Assembly: GCF_000244915.1 (NCBI RefSeq) | Contig: NZ_CM001442.1 | Location: 7,561,012-7,625,011 of the forward strand | DNA length: 64,000 bases | Direction of reading: 5' to 3' | Origin: Bradyrhizobium sp. WSM471 | Lineage (GTDB): Bacteria; Pseudomonadota; Alphaproteobacteria; Rhizobiales; Xanthobacteraceae | In this document: piece after piece, positions 7,435 to 15,705 of the stretch | How positions within the stretch are numbered: the stretch's first letter is position 1 | How the letters are laid out: each line of letters begins with the position of its first letter | Notes under the pieces: model-generated | Seen by the model: only the letters and a program-made list of their open reading frames with translations | Told to the model about the DNA's origin: nothing | Databases searched by the model: none | Position numbers and translations under genes: made by a program

Positions 7435-8981
7435 AGCTTGAGAATGTTTCGCTCCCGCCGAGAGAGCTTTGCATTGCCTGGAGAGCAGTGACCCCAAGGT
7501 TTTCAGCTGAACCGGCCCGCTGATGGGGGCTTTGTTGGCGCCTATTGGTGCGGGCTCGCCTATTTATGCCGCTTGCGCCTTGGCGTGTAAGGCGAAGAAG
7601 CGCATCATGTTGTGAGCGACCGCGAACCACAACAGGTGGATGCGGGCCTTGATCTTGCCGCGCAGGGATAACTGGCGCAGGCCCATGCGTCGGGCATGGG
7701 CGTTGATGCATTCGTGTTCGCAACGCAGCCGGTAGAACGCCTTGCCATCGTCGCTCTTCATGCGTTCACGCCAGTCCGCGACGCCAACACCGTCACCTTT
7801 CTTAGGGGCATAAGGGTCGGTGCCGTGTTTTGTCTGCGCTGGCGGACACCACACTTTTATACCGTTGGCATGGGCCCACTCAATGGCTTCGTTTTTGGTG
7901 AAGCCGCCATCGACCAGATAGTTGGAGGGTTGGTAGCCTTCGGCATGCACCATCTCGATCCCCGGCTGGGCCAAGCCCCGATCCGAGCCGCTGGTATCGA
8001 TATCGACCGCAACGATCACCTGGTGTTCCGGAGCCGATACGATCTGTGTGTTGTAGGCCGGGCGCCATCCGCCATCGGCCATCTTCATCACCCGTGCGTC
8101 GGCATCGGTGGTGGAAGCGCGCGGCGACTTCTGCTTGGCCACCTCTTTCTTGTTGGTTTTCTCTCGCCGCTCCCGCTCGGCTTCCAGCTCCTTCATGCGT
8201 TCCTGCGCCGCCGCGATCCGCTCCGCACGCTCGCGGGCGCCACGCTCCTTTGCCGCACGCCGACGCCGATCATCGGCCGCAGGATCGGTCTCGACTTCAA
8301 AGCGCAGGCGCTCCACCCGCGTCTGCGCTGCCGTCTTCAACTCATCAAGCCGTGGCCGCCGGCGGAACGAGCCCGCTCCGGCCGCCGCGCGCACCCGCAA
8401 ACCATCCTGCGCCAAGGTGTCGAGCGACACCAATCCAGCGTCCACCATCGACGCGACGCCCTGTGTCAGCAGCCGTTCCAGAACCGCCATATGGGCGATC
8501 CGGAAGTTCGACAGGCTGTGATAGTTCATCGACACTCCGCCGCACAACCAACGATAGATCAGATGATCCCGGCACAGCCGGTCCAGTTGGCGAGCGCTGC
8601 CCACTCCATCGATCGTGGCCCAGAGCCAAAGCGCCAGCATCAGCTTCGGCGAGGCCGGCGGATGTCCGGGCTCGCCCTCCCGCGCCTTGATGACGTCGTA
8701 CAGCGCCGACAGATCCAGCCCCTCGACAAACGACCAAACCGCGCGGACCGGATGATCATCCCCTACCAGATCGTCCAATGCCGCGACCTGCATGCTCATC
8801 TGGCTGCGTTCCGGTTCTCGCAACCGCACCGCGCCGCGTCCCTTGGGTAGTGGCTTATCCTGCTCGGGCAAGTCTTCGAACAATTGATCGTCAGCCATCA
8901 TCTGCCCCTGCTTCGCCCCGTCATCGAATCATAGCAAAGCGGCTACGGCAAATGCCCGTTTAGACGAAAGATTCTCACCCT
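7435..8981 (-). mobile_element. Complete IS1182-type insertion sequence, 1547 bp
   Basis: The ends are defined by imperfect terminal inverted repeats: left AGCTTGAGAATGTTTCG (7435-7451), right, read inward, AGGGTGAGAATCTTTCG (8965-8981), 14 of 17 identical. A 5-bp direct repeat CTCAG flanks both ends (7430-7434 and 8982-8986). Removing the element and one copy restores ctcctcaggatgaggg, the uninterrupted intergenic palindrome. One intact transposase gene on the minus strand fills most of it, with 129 bp of non-coding sequence on the left and 80 bp on the right. The intact ends, intact gene and perfect target duplication point to a recent insertion. Confidence 0.9.
7564..8901 (-). CDS. IS1182-family transposase
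   Basis: 445 residues, full length. The N-terminal DUF772-type domain (about residues 35-150) reads VGDDHPVRAVWSFVEGLDLS and SPKLMLALWLWATIDGVGSA. A charged coiled-coil linker follows (REKTNKKEVAKQKSPR). The DDE domain contains DADARVMKMADGG, VDIDTSGSD with a probable first Asp, LVDGGFTKNEAIEWA with the second Asp, and the C-terminal RCEHECINAHARRMGLRQL holding the glutamate region. The reading frame has no stops or frameshifts, so the element may still be active. Two consecutive ATGs at 8896-8901 make the exact start uncertain by one codon. Confidence 0.95.
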   Translation of the reverse strand: MMADDQLFEDLPEQDKPLPKGRGAVRLREPERSQMSMQVAALDDLVGDDHPVRAVWSFVEGLDLSALYDVIKAREGEPGHPPASPKLMLALWLWATIDGVGSARQLDRLCRDHLIYRWLCGGVSMNYHSLSNFRIAHMAVLERLLTQGVASMVDAGLVSLDTLAQDGLRVRAAAGAGSFRRRPRLDELKTAAQTRVERLRFEVETDPAADDRRRRAAKERGARERAERIAAAQERMKELEAERERREKTNKKEVAKQKSPRASTTDADARVMKMADGGWRPAYNTQIVSAPEHQVIVAVDIDTSGSDRGLAQPGIEMVHAEGYQPSNYLVDGGFTKNEAIEWAHANGIKVWCPPAQTKHGTDPYAPKKGDGVGVADWRERMKSDDGKAFYRLRCEHECINAHARRMGLRQLSLRGKIKARIHLLWFAVAHNMMRFFALHAKAQAA

Positions 8982-8996
8982 CTCAGGATGAGGGAT

Positions 8997-9719
8997 TCAC
9001 ACCGACACCGCGTAGATCTCGTACTCCCCGCGCACCAGCTCGATATGCGCACGCATCGCGGCGGCGGCGCCCTGCTTGTCGCCGCGCATGATGGCGACGA
9101 CGACGCGGTCGTGCTCGGCTTGCGACTTGGCGAGGCGGCCGAGGTTGCGGAACTGGGCGCGGCGAAACGGCTGCACGCGTACGCGCGTCGCCAGCGTGAT
9201 CTCGGCGATGTAACCGTTCTGCGATCCCGCATAGATCGCATTGTGGAAGCGCTCATTGACTTCGTGGAAGCGGTCGGGATTGCCGGCATAGCTCAGCACC
9301 CGCAGCTCTTCGTGGATGGCTTCCAGGCCGTGGCGCTCGGCAGCCGACATGCGTTCAGCGGCAAGACCCGCGCACAGTGCTTCCAGTTCCGCCATCGCCT
9401 CGAACATGCCCGTCAGCCGTTCGAACGAAGGCTGCGCTACGACCGCGCCGCGATGGGCGCGCGCTTCGACGAGGCCGCTTGCCACGAGTTGGCGCAACGC
9501 TTCCCGCACCGGCGTGCGCGAAACGCTGAAGCGGCGCGCGATGTCGGTCTCGTCAAGCGGCGCGCCGGGCGGCAGAGCTCCGCGCACGATCTCGTCGGCG
9601 AGCTGCAGGCGCAATTCCTCGGCGCGCGTGACCTTGTGCACTGATGGCGACGCCCGGTCGACACGCGGCACCGCCGGTTCGGCCGGCAGCGTTCCGGGCG
9701 GAAGATCGTCAAGCGTCAT
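8997..9719 (-). CDS. GntR-family (FadR/FCD) transcriptional regulator, last gene of the dpp-atz operon
   Basis: About 240 residues. The N-terminal winged helix is clear (RLQLADEIVRGALPPGAPLD, then IARRFSVSRTPVREALRQL). It is followed by an all-helical FCD effector domain with the metal/ligand residues of VNERFHNAIYAGSQNG. FCD regulators usually repress catabolic operons and are released by the substrate or an intermediate. I prefer the ATG at 9719, which starts 5 bp after the atzH stop with AAAGAGA upstream; an in-frame codon at 9758 would overlap atzH and lacks a ribosome-binding site. Being the terminal gene of a sigma-54 operon, it may give substrate-specific control on top of nitrogen control. 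Confidence 0.9.
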   Translation of the reverse strand: MTLDDLPPGTLPAEPAVPRVDRASPSVHKVTRAEELRLQLADEIVRGALPPGAPLDETDIARRFSVSRTPVREALRQLVASGLVEARAHRGAVVAQPSFERLTGMFEAMAELEALCAGLAAERMSAAERHGLEAIHEELRVLSYAGNPDRFHEVNERFHNAIYAGSQNGYIAEITLATRVRVQPFRRAQFRNLGRLAKSQAEHDRVVVAIMRGDKQGAAAAMRAHIELVRGEYEIYAVSV

Positions 9720-9723
9720 ACGG

Positions 9724-10116
9724 TCAGGTCTCTTTCGACTCGTCGATGATGCTGACATGGGCGGCGACGACGCGCCAGCCCTCCGGGAATTTTACCCAGG
9801 TCTGCATCTGCCGGCCGACCTTGCCCGGCATCGTGTCGCGATAGAACAGGGTGGAGGCGACAGCGGTGTCGCGGCCATAGCTCGTGATCACGGTTTTCGC
9901 AGTGCGGCGGTTGAGGCCGACCGGCGAGCGCCCGGCGCGAAAGCCGGAGATCGCTTCATAGCCGTAGAGGTTCTCGCCGATGCCATAGCGCAGCGTGCGG
10001 GGATCGTTGCGAAAGAGCTCGCCGAGCACCGCGACGTCGTTGGTGATCAGGGCCTGCTCATAGCGCTCGAACGCGGCTTTGACGTCCGCGATCACGTCGG
10101 GGAGATCGATCTCCAT
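9724..10116 (-). CDS. atzH: AtzH/HpxZ-like protein (DUF3225, SnoaL-type fold)
   Basis: 130 residues of the NTF2/SnoaL type, with [20 protein letters not shown] near the start, then [20 protein letters not shown] and [20 protein letters not shown] near the end. The family is known as HpxZ in the Klebsiella oxalurate cluster and as AtzH beside atzE/atzG, where it is reported to hydrolyse 1,3-dicarboxyurea to allophanate. The ATG at 10116 almost touches the atzE stop (one base between), so the genes are translationally coupled. Longer upstream frames would lie inside atzE and are not supported. The product would feed AtzF, encoded by the converging gene at 5501. The enzymatic role is inferred from neighbours and family. 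Confidence 0.85.
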   Translation of the reverse strand: MEIDLPDVIADVKAAFERYEQALITNDVAVLGELFRNDPRTLRYGIGENLYGYEAISGFRAGRSPVGLNRRTAKTVITSYGRDTAVASTLFYRDTMPGKVGRQMQTWVKFPEGWRVVAAHVSIIDESKET

Positions 10117-10117
10117 C

Positions 10118-11515
10118 TCAAAATCCTTTTGGGCAGGGCGCGGCGGCGACGCCCATCTTCTCCAACGCGTACGCGATGCGCAGCGCGATGTCCTCGCGCC
10201 AGGGCGCGGCGATGATCTGCACGCCGATCGGCAGCGGCTCGAGCGGCACCGGCACGGCGACCACAGGCAAGCCGATGAACGAGATCGGCTGGGTGTGGAT
10301 GCCGATATTGGCGCGCACCGGCAGCTCGACGCCGCCAAGATTGAAATTGACCTGGCCGAGTTTTGGCGCCGTGCATGGCGTCGCGGGCGCGATCAGCACG
10401 TCGACGGATTTGAAAATCTCCGCGAGCTGCGCGCGATACCAGCGGCGGAATTTCTGCGCGCGGTCGACCAGTGGCGCCGGCACCATGGCGCCCGCGATCA
10501 GCCGGTCGCGCACGGCGGGATCGAAATCGTTCGGCCGCTTGCGCAGCCGATCGAGATGCAGCGAGGCGCCCTCGGTGGTGGTGATGACATAGGCCGCCGC
10601 ACGGGCGCGCGCGGCTTCGGGCACATCCACCACGCGCGTTGCGCCCAGCGCCTTGGCGACACGGCTGACGGCTTCGACGGCTTCCGGAAACAGATTCTGC
10701 TGGAAGTAGCCGCCGGCGATCGCGATGCGCAGGTCCGAAACCGGATTGGCAAGTAGCGGCAACGTCGGCTCCAGACCACGTGTGGTGGTGCAGGCGGCAT
10801 CGTCGGCGTCCGGTCCCTGCATCGCGTCATAGGCCAGCGCGAGATCGGTGGCGGAGCGCGCGAACGGGCCGAGATGATCGAGGCTCGCGACGAACGGGAA
10901 AGAGCGCGCGCGCGAGAGCCGGCCATAGGTGGGCTTCAGGCCGAAGATGCCGCAGAACGAGGACGGCACGCGGATCGAACCGTTGGTGTCGGAGCCGAGC
11001 GCGATCGGCACCAGCGCGCCACCGACGGCACTGCCCGAACCGCCGGAGGAGCCGCCGCTCATCCGCGTGGTGTCGTGCGGATTGCGCGAGGGACCGTCAT
11101 GGACGTTCTCGCCGGTGAAGTCGTAGGCGTATTCGCCCATGTTGAGCGCACCGACCAGCACGGCGCCAGCCGCTTCCATGCGCTCGATCAGCGTGGCATC
11201 GCGCGTGGCGGGTGCGCGATCGCGGTTGATCTTCGAGCCGGCGCGCGTGGCGAGGCCTGCGACGTCGAACAAATTCTTCACCGCGAAGGGCACGCCGGCC
11301 AATGGACCGACGGCCTTGCCGGCGGCGATATCGGCATCGATCGCGCGCGCTTTGGCACGGGCGCGATCGGCGGTGATGTCGGTGAAGGCGTTGAGGATGG
11401 TGTCGTGCTGCTTGATGCGCGCAAGCGCTGCTTCGGTCGCGTCGAGCGCGGACATCTTGCGGCCGGCAACCGCGCTCGCGATCTCGGAGGCCGTCATCTC
11501 TGGCTTGGTCGTCAT
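10118..11515 (-). CDS. atzE: AtzE-family amidohydrolase (1-carboxybiuret hydrolase-like)
   Basis: 465 residues of the amidase-signature family. The catalytic triad is visible as Lys80 ([13 protein letters not shown]), cis-Ser156 (MSGGSSGGS) and Ser180 ([16 protein letters not shown]). Characterised AtzE works as an AtzE-AtzG complex that deaminates 1-carboxybiuret in s-triazine breakdown; the near relative HpxY acts in oxalurate catabolism. Here it sits between atzG (7 bp upstream) and atzH (1 bp downstream), the conserved G-E-H/X-Y-Z order. No cyanuric acid hydrolase (atzD) or barbiturase is found in the window, so the true substrate is likely another ureide or carboxylated biuret/urea. Cytoplasmic. 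Confidence 0.92.
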   Translation of the reverse strand: MTTKPEMTASEIASAVAGRKMSALDATEAALARIKQHDTILNAFTDITADRARAKARAIDADIAAGKAVGPLAGVPFAVKNLFDVAGLATRAGSKINRDRAPATRDATLIERMEAAGAVLVGALNMGEYAYDFTGENVHDGPSRNPHDTTRMSGGSSGGSGSAVGGALVPIALGSDTNGSIRVPSSFCGIFGLKPTYGRLSRARSFPFVASLDHLGPFARSATDLALAYDAMQGPDADDAACTTTRGLEPTLPLLANPVSDLRIAIAGGYFQQNLFPEAVEAVSRVAKALGATRVVDVPEAARARAAAYVITTTEGASLHLDRLRKRPNDFDPAVRDRLIAGAMVPAPLVDRAQKFRRWYRAQLAEIFKSVDVLIAPATPCTAPKLGQVNFNLGGVELPVRANIGIHTQPISFIGLPVVAVPVPLEPLPIGVQIIAAPWREDIALRIAYALEKMGVAAAPCPKGF

Positions 11516-11522
11516 GGCGGCG

Positions 11523-11702
11523 TCAGACCGTGAACACGGGCGCCGGCTCGGTCTCGTCCGGCAGCGCGAATTCGTCGACGAGGCGGCCGAGCCGCAGCGA
11601 GACCTCGAGATTGGCGCGGATGGACGACCTCCATGCTTCCTCGACGGGCAACGCCAGCGCTTTGGTGACAGCGTCGATATAATCGTCCAGCGGTTCGGCC
11701 AT
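11523..11702 (-). CDS. atzG: AtzG-like small subunit (DUF4089)
   Basis: 59 residues: MAEPLDDYIDAVTKALALP, then EEAWRSSIRANLEVSLRLG and a C-terminal acidic tail. DUF4089 proteins are small helical subunits that stabilise AtzE-type amidases, evolutionarily related to GatC. The ATG at 11702 has GAGAG ten bases upstream and starts after the dppDF stop (11716). An in-frame GTG at 11724-11726 would add eight residues and overlap dppDF. It lies 7 bp upstream of atzE, consistent with a stoichiometric complex. Confidence 0.88.
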   Translation of the reverse strand: MAEPLDDYIDAVTKALALPVEEAWRSSIRANLEVSLRLGRLVDEFALPDETEPAPVFTV

Positions 11703-11715
11703 CACAAACAAGCTC

Positions 11716-13461
11716 TCAATGTGCACCCAGTGTCTGCAGCGGCGGGTGCGGGATCGCCGTCAGCAGCTCCTTGGTGTAGTCGTCCTGCGGATCGCTCAAG
11801 ACCCTCTCGGAAGATCCTTCCTCGACGATTCGACCCGACCGCATGACAATGACACGATCGCACAACAAGCGCACTACGTTCAAATCATGCGAGACGAACA
11901 GATAACTCATACCTAGCCGCGCCTTGAGGTCCTGGAGCAGATTGAGGACCACCGCCTGGACCGAGACGTCGAGCGCGGCGGTCGGCTCGTCCAGGATGAC
12001 GAGTTTCGGGTGCAGGGCAATGGCGCGGGCGATGCCGACGCGGGCCTTCTGGCCGCCCGACAATTGGTGCGGGAAGCGATCCAGCAGATTGTGCGGCAGG
12101 CCCACCATGGTGGCGAGTTCCTCGCAGCGGGCGCGGAGCGCGTCGCGCCCCCTGATGTCGCCGAGCTGCATGATGGGATCGGCGATGGCGCGCACGGCGG
12201 TGAAGCGCGGGTTGAGGCTGTCGGTGGGATCCTGGAACACCATCTGGATGCGGCTACGCTGCGGCAGCCGGGCAAAGCCGGCGGGCGCGATGGCGCCGAT
12301 GTCCTCGCCGTCGAACTGGATCAGGCCCGAGGTCTGGTCCAGCAGCCGCATCACCATCATCGACGTGGTCGATTTGCCGCAGCCGGACTCGCCGACCAGG
12401 CCAACGCTCTCGCCATGGCCGACCGAGAAGCTGATGCCGTCGACCGCGCGGAACACGTCCGGCTCCACCGGCGGCTTGCGGCCGAACAATTTGCCGAGCG
12501 TGGCGGTGGCACCCTGGCGGGGATATTCCTTGACCAGCTTGTCGATGAGGAGAAGGGGCTGCCCGCTCTTCTTGGCCTCGTCTTGCGAAGCCTGATGGAT
12601 GGCCGGGTCAGGCCCGGCCACGACAGCTGCGCCCTCCTCCTCCGGCAACAGATCCCGCAGGCTCACGCCGAGCCTGGGCGTCGCGCGCATCAGCTTCTTC
12701 GTGTAGGGGTGCTGCGGGTTGGCGAAGATGTCGGCGGCTTTCGCGGTCTCGACCACCCGGCCCTTTTCCATCACCACGACGCGGTCGCAATAGGCGGCGG
12801 CCAAGCCGAGGTCGTGCGTGATCAGGATGGTGGACATCGCCTTGCGCTTGGTCAGCTCGACGATCAGATCCATCACCGCCTTCTGCGTGGTGACGTCCAA
12901 TCCGGTCGTCGGCTCGTCCGCGATCAGCAGCTGGGGATTGCAGGCGAGCGCGAGCGCGATGACGACGCGCTGGCACATGCCGCCCGACAATTCGAACGGA
13001 TAGGCGTGATAGCGCTCGCGCGGGCGGGCGATCTTGACCTGTTCCAGCGCCTCGATCGCCTTCTCGCCGCGGTCCGAAACCATGGCCTGCTGGACATGGG
13101 TGCGCAGCACGTCTTCGATCTGGTCGCCGACCTTCCGGATCGGGTTGAGCGCGGCGCGCGGGTTCTGGAAGATCATCGAGACTTCGCGACCGCGCAAATC
13201 GCGCATCTGGTCCTCGGTCGCGGCCTTCACGTCGATGCCCGAGAACATCACCGAGCCCTCGGCGATCCGCCCGGCACGGTCGAGGATGCGCATCACGGCA
13301 TAGGAGGTCACCGACTTGCCGGAGCCGGACTCGCCGACAATGGCGAGCGTCTCGCCCTTGGCGACGGAAATGTTGACGTGCTGCACCGCTTTCACGATGC
13401 CGCGGCGGGTGGTGAATTCGACGGTGAGGTCCTGGACGTCGAGCAGAGGCTGGGCGGTCAT
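11716..13461 (-). CDS. Fused dipeptide/oligopeptide ABC transporter ATPase (DppD-DppF)
   Basis: 581 residues holding two complete ATPase domains. The first has Walker A GESGSGKS (about residue 45), signature LSGGM and Walker [13 protein letters not shown]. The second, from about residue 300, has [22 protein letters not shown] and [12 protein letters not shown]. The linker of about 40 residues ([20 protein letters not shown]) has the low-complexity composition of a translated intergenic repeat. It energises the DppB/DppC permease encoded just upstream. The ATG at 13461 follows GGGAGG; an upstream in-frame codon at 13503 is not supported. The operon places it directly before atzGEH. Confidence 0.93.
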   Translation of the reverse strand: MTAQPLLDVQDLTVEFTTRRGIVKAVQHVNISVAKGETLAIVGESGSGKSVTSYAVMRILDRAGRIAEGSVMFSGIDVKAATEDQMRDLRGREVSMIFQNPRAALNPIRKVGDQIEDVLRTHVQQAMVSDRGEKAIEALEQVKIARPRERYHAYPFELSGGMCQRVVIALALACNPQLLIADEPTTGLDVTTQKAVMDLIVELTKRKAMSTILITHDLGLAAAYCDRVVVMEKGRVVETAKAADIFANPQHPYTKKLMRATPRLGVSLRDLLPEEEGAAVVAGPDPAIHQASQDEAKKSGQPLLLIDKLVKEYPRQGATATLGKLFGRKPPVEPDVFRAVDGISFSVGHGESVGLVGESGCGKSTTSMMVMRLLDQTSGLIQFDGEDIGAIAPAGFARLPQRSRIQMVFQDPTDSLNPRFTAVRAIADPIMQLGDIRGRDALRARCEELATMVGLPHNLLDRFPHQLSGGQKARVGIARAIALHPKLVILDEPTAALDVSVQAVVLNLLQDLKARLGMSYLFVSHDLNVVRLLCDRVIVMRSGRIVEEGSSERVLSDPQDDYTKELLTAIPHPPLQTLGAH

Positions 13462-13564
13462 GGATGCCTCCCAAACAAAAACATCGAAAACAACCCCATG
13501 CACAGTAGAACGGGATTGATTTTATTGGAGAATTTTGAGCGGAAATTCGCGCATAAACCAGCCA

Positions 13565-14464
13565 TCACGTCCTCCGCTGGGGGTCGACGATGTCGCGCAG
13601 GCCGTCGCCGAGGAGGTTGAAGCAGAACACGGCGATCATCAAAGCGAGGCCCGGGAATAGCGCGATCCACCATTCGCCTGACACCATGAAGCCGGCGCCT
13701 TCGGCGACCATGATGCCCCATTCCGCCGTCGGCGGGCGGACGCCGAGGCCGATGAAGGACAGACCTGCGGCATTGAGAATGGCGTAGCCCATGGTCAGCG
13801 ACATCTGCACGATCATGATCGGCATGATGTTCGGCAGGATATGCACGAGGAGAATGCGGAATTCGCCGTTGCCGGACAGCCGCGCCGCCTGCACGAAGCC
13901 GGCGTTGCGGCGCACGTTGGCTTCGGCGCGCGCGACGCGGGCATAGAGCGGGAAATTCACGATGGCCGTGGCCAGGATGATGTTCTGCACGGTGTTGCCG
14001 AGCGCAGCGACGATGCCCATCGCCAGCACGAACAGCGGGAACGCCATGATGGTGTCGGCGATGCGGCCGACGATGCGATCGGTCCAGCCGCCGAAATAGC
14101 CGGCGGCGATGCCGGCGAGCCCGCCCATCAAAAACACCAGCACGACGGAGGCGACCGCGATGAACGTATCGAGCCGCGTCGCCACCACGACCCGGCTGAA
14201 GATGTCGCGGCCCAATTGATCGGTGCCGAACCAGTGCGCGGCCGATGGCGGCTTGAGCGACGCCGCGGTGTCGGACGCCAGCGGATCATACGGCACCACA
14301 TAGGGGCCGAAGATCGCGGCAAGGAGGATCACGACCAGCAGCGCGAAGGCAAAACCGGTGACCTTGTTCTCGCCGAGCACGTAGCGGGTCTGGTCGAGCA
14401 GCGCGACGAACCCTGACGTCCGCGCGGGACCGACGGGTTCAACAGCAGGCGCAACGGTGCTCAT
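13565..14464 (-). CDS. Dipeptide-type ABC transporter permease (DppC-like)
   Basis: 299 residues with an OppC N-terminal segment, about six membrane helices and the BPD_transp_1 core. The coupling-helix motif is in YARVARAEANVRRNAGFVQA (about residues 175-195). The N-terminal cytoplasmic tail includes ARTSGFVALLDQTRYVLG. It pairs with the DppB-like protein encoded 9 bp upstream, which it follows in the operon. The 103-bp gap to dppDF is AT-richer and holds only the dppDF leader. Confidence 0.93.
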   Translation of the reverse strand: MSTVAPAVEPVGPARTSGFVALLDQTRYVLGENKVTGFAFALLVVILLAAIFGPYVVPYDPLASDTAASLKPPSAAHWFGTDQLGRDIFSRVVVATRLDTFIAVASVVLVFLMGGLAGIAAGYFGGWTDRIVGRIADTIMAFPLFVLAMGIVAALGNTVQNIILATAIVNFPLYARVARAEANVRRNAGFVQAARLSGNGEFRILLVHILPNIMPIMIVQMSLTMGYAILNAAGLSFIGLGVRPPTAEWGIMVAEGAGFMVSGEWWIALFPGLALMIAVFCFNLLGDGLRDIVDPQRRT

Positions 14465-14473
14465 TGTGATCCC

Positions 14474-15487
14474 CTACCCTTCCAGCCGCACGCGTGGATC
14501 GATCACGCCGTAGAGAATGTCGATCACGAGATTGAGCAGCACGTACATCACCGCCATGGTCAGTACGAAACCCTGCACCGGCGCGAAGTCCGACGAGATC
14601 AGCGCTTCGACCGCATAGGAGCCGATGCCGGGCCAGGCGAACACTTTCTCGACCAGCACGTTGGCGCCCAGCAAGAAGGAGAACACCATGCTCAGCGTGG
14701 TGATCACCGGGAGCATCGCATTGCGGAAGGCGTAAGTGACGATGACGGTCGCCGGCGACAGGCCGCTGGCGCGCGCGGTGCGCACGAATTCGGACGACAG
14801 CACCGCTAGCATCGAGGCCCGCGTCATGCGCGCGATCGGCGCCAGCGAGAAGATCGCAAGCGTCGTCGCCGGCAGGATGAGCTGGCTGCAGGCCGAACGG
14901 AACGCCTCGAAGTCGCGCGCGATCAGGGTGTCGATCAGATAGAAGCCTGTCACCGTCGGCGGCGCGCTGTAGAACACATCGAGCCGGCCAAGCGGCGCAG
15001 GCGACCAGCCGAGCTGGAAATAGAAGACATAGACCAGCACGAGACCGGTGAAGAACACCGGCAGCGACACGCCGGCCGTCGTCGTGACGCGACAGAGATG
15101 ATCGACCCACGATCCCGGCCGGGTCGCCGCCAGTACGCCGAGCGGAATCGCGATCACGATCGAGACGATGAGGCCGAGCAGCGTCAGCTCGGCGGAGGCC
15201 GGCAGGCGGTTGCGGATCTCGGCCGCGACCGGCTGGCCGGTCGTGAGCGAGTTGCCGAAATCGCCATGGGCGAGATCGTTGGTGTAGCGGAAGAACTGCT
15301 CGATCAGCGGCTTGTCGAGGCCAAGCTTCTTGCGGATCTGCTCGACGGCTTCTTTCGTTGCGGCGGGTCCCGCGAAATACGCGGCGGGATCGCCCGGCAG
15401 CGCGCGGGTCAGCAGGAAGGTGACGATGACGACCCCGATCAGCGAGGGAATCGCGAACATCAGGCGCTTGCCGATCATGGTCAGCAT
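14474..15487 (-). CDS. Dipeptide-type ABC transporter permease (DppB-like)
   Basis: 337 residues. It begins MLTMIGKRLMFAIPSLIGVV with the first helix, then RALPGDPAAYFAGP, an OppB hallmark, and the permease core with FVRTARASGLSPATVIVTYA as coupling region. The start ATG at 15487 has AGGAGAG upstream; the longer in-frame extension to 15523 lacks signal features. Together with DppC it forms the membrane channel for the substrate delivered by the binding protein at 15706. Confidence 0.93.
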   Translation of the reverse strand: MLTMIGKRLMFAIPSLIGVVIVTFLLTRALPGDPAAYFAGPAATKEAVEQIRKKLGLDKPLIEQFFRYTNDLAHGDFGNSLTTGQPVAAEIRNRLPASAELTLLGLIVSIVIAIPLGVLAATRPGSWVDHLCRVTTTAGVSLPVFFTGLVLVYVFYFQLGWSPAPLGRLDVFYSAPPTVTGFYLIDTLIARDFEAFRSACSQLILPATTLAIFSLAPIARMTRASMLAVLSSEFVRTARASGLSPATVIVTYAFRNAMLPVITTLSMVFSFLLGANVLVEKVFAWPGIGSYAVEALISSDFAPVQGFVLTMAVMYVLLNLVIDILYGVIDPRVRLEG

Positions 15488-15547
15488 GGGGGCGCTCTCC
15501 TTCTGCCTTGCAATTGGGAGCAAACTTGAACGGCTTGCGCCGCTGCG

Positions 15548-15653
15548 TTCCCTCCCGCCTTGTGGGGGAGGGGCAGGGAGGGGGGTGGCTCCGGGAGAGA
15601 TCTGAGCCTGTGGCTACCCCTCTCCCCAACCCTCCCCCACAAGGGGGGAGGGA
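15548..15653. repeat. Intergenic palindrome (cctcccgccttgtgggggaggg type) inside the dpp operon
   Basis: A long inverted repeat: arms ccctcccgccttgtgggggag and its near-complement ccctcccccacaaggggggag, separated by about 55 bases. It lies in the dppA-dppB gap and could form a stable RNA hairpin that tapers expression after the binding protein gene. Relatives occur at 18726, 27246, 32603 and 43739. Confidence 0.8.
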
Positions 15654-15705
15654 GCCTGAAGAGCGTGCCCACCTCACTCTGAAGGACAGCGCCCGCCATC
15701 CCCCC

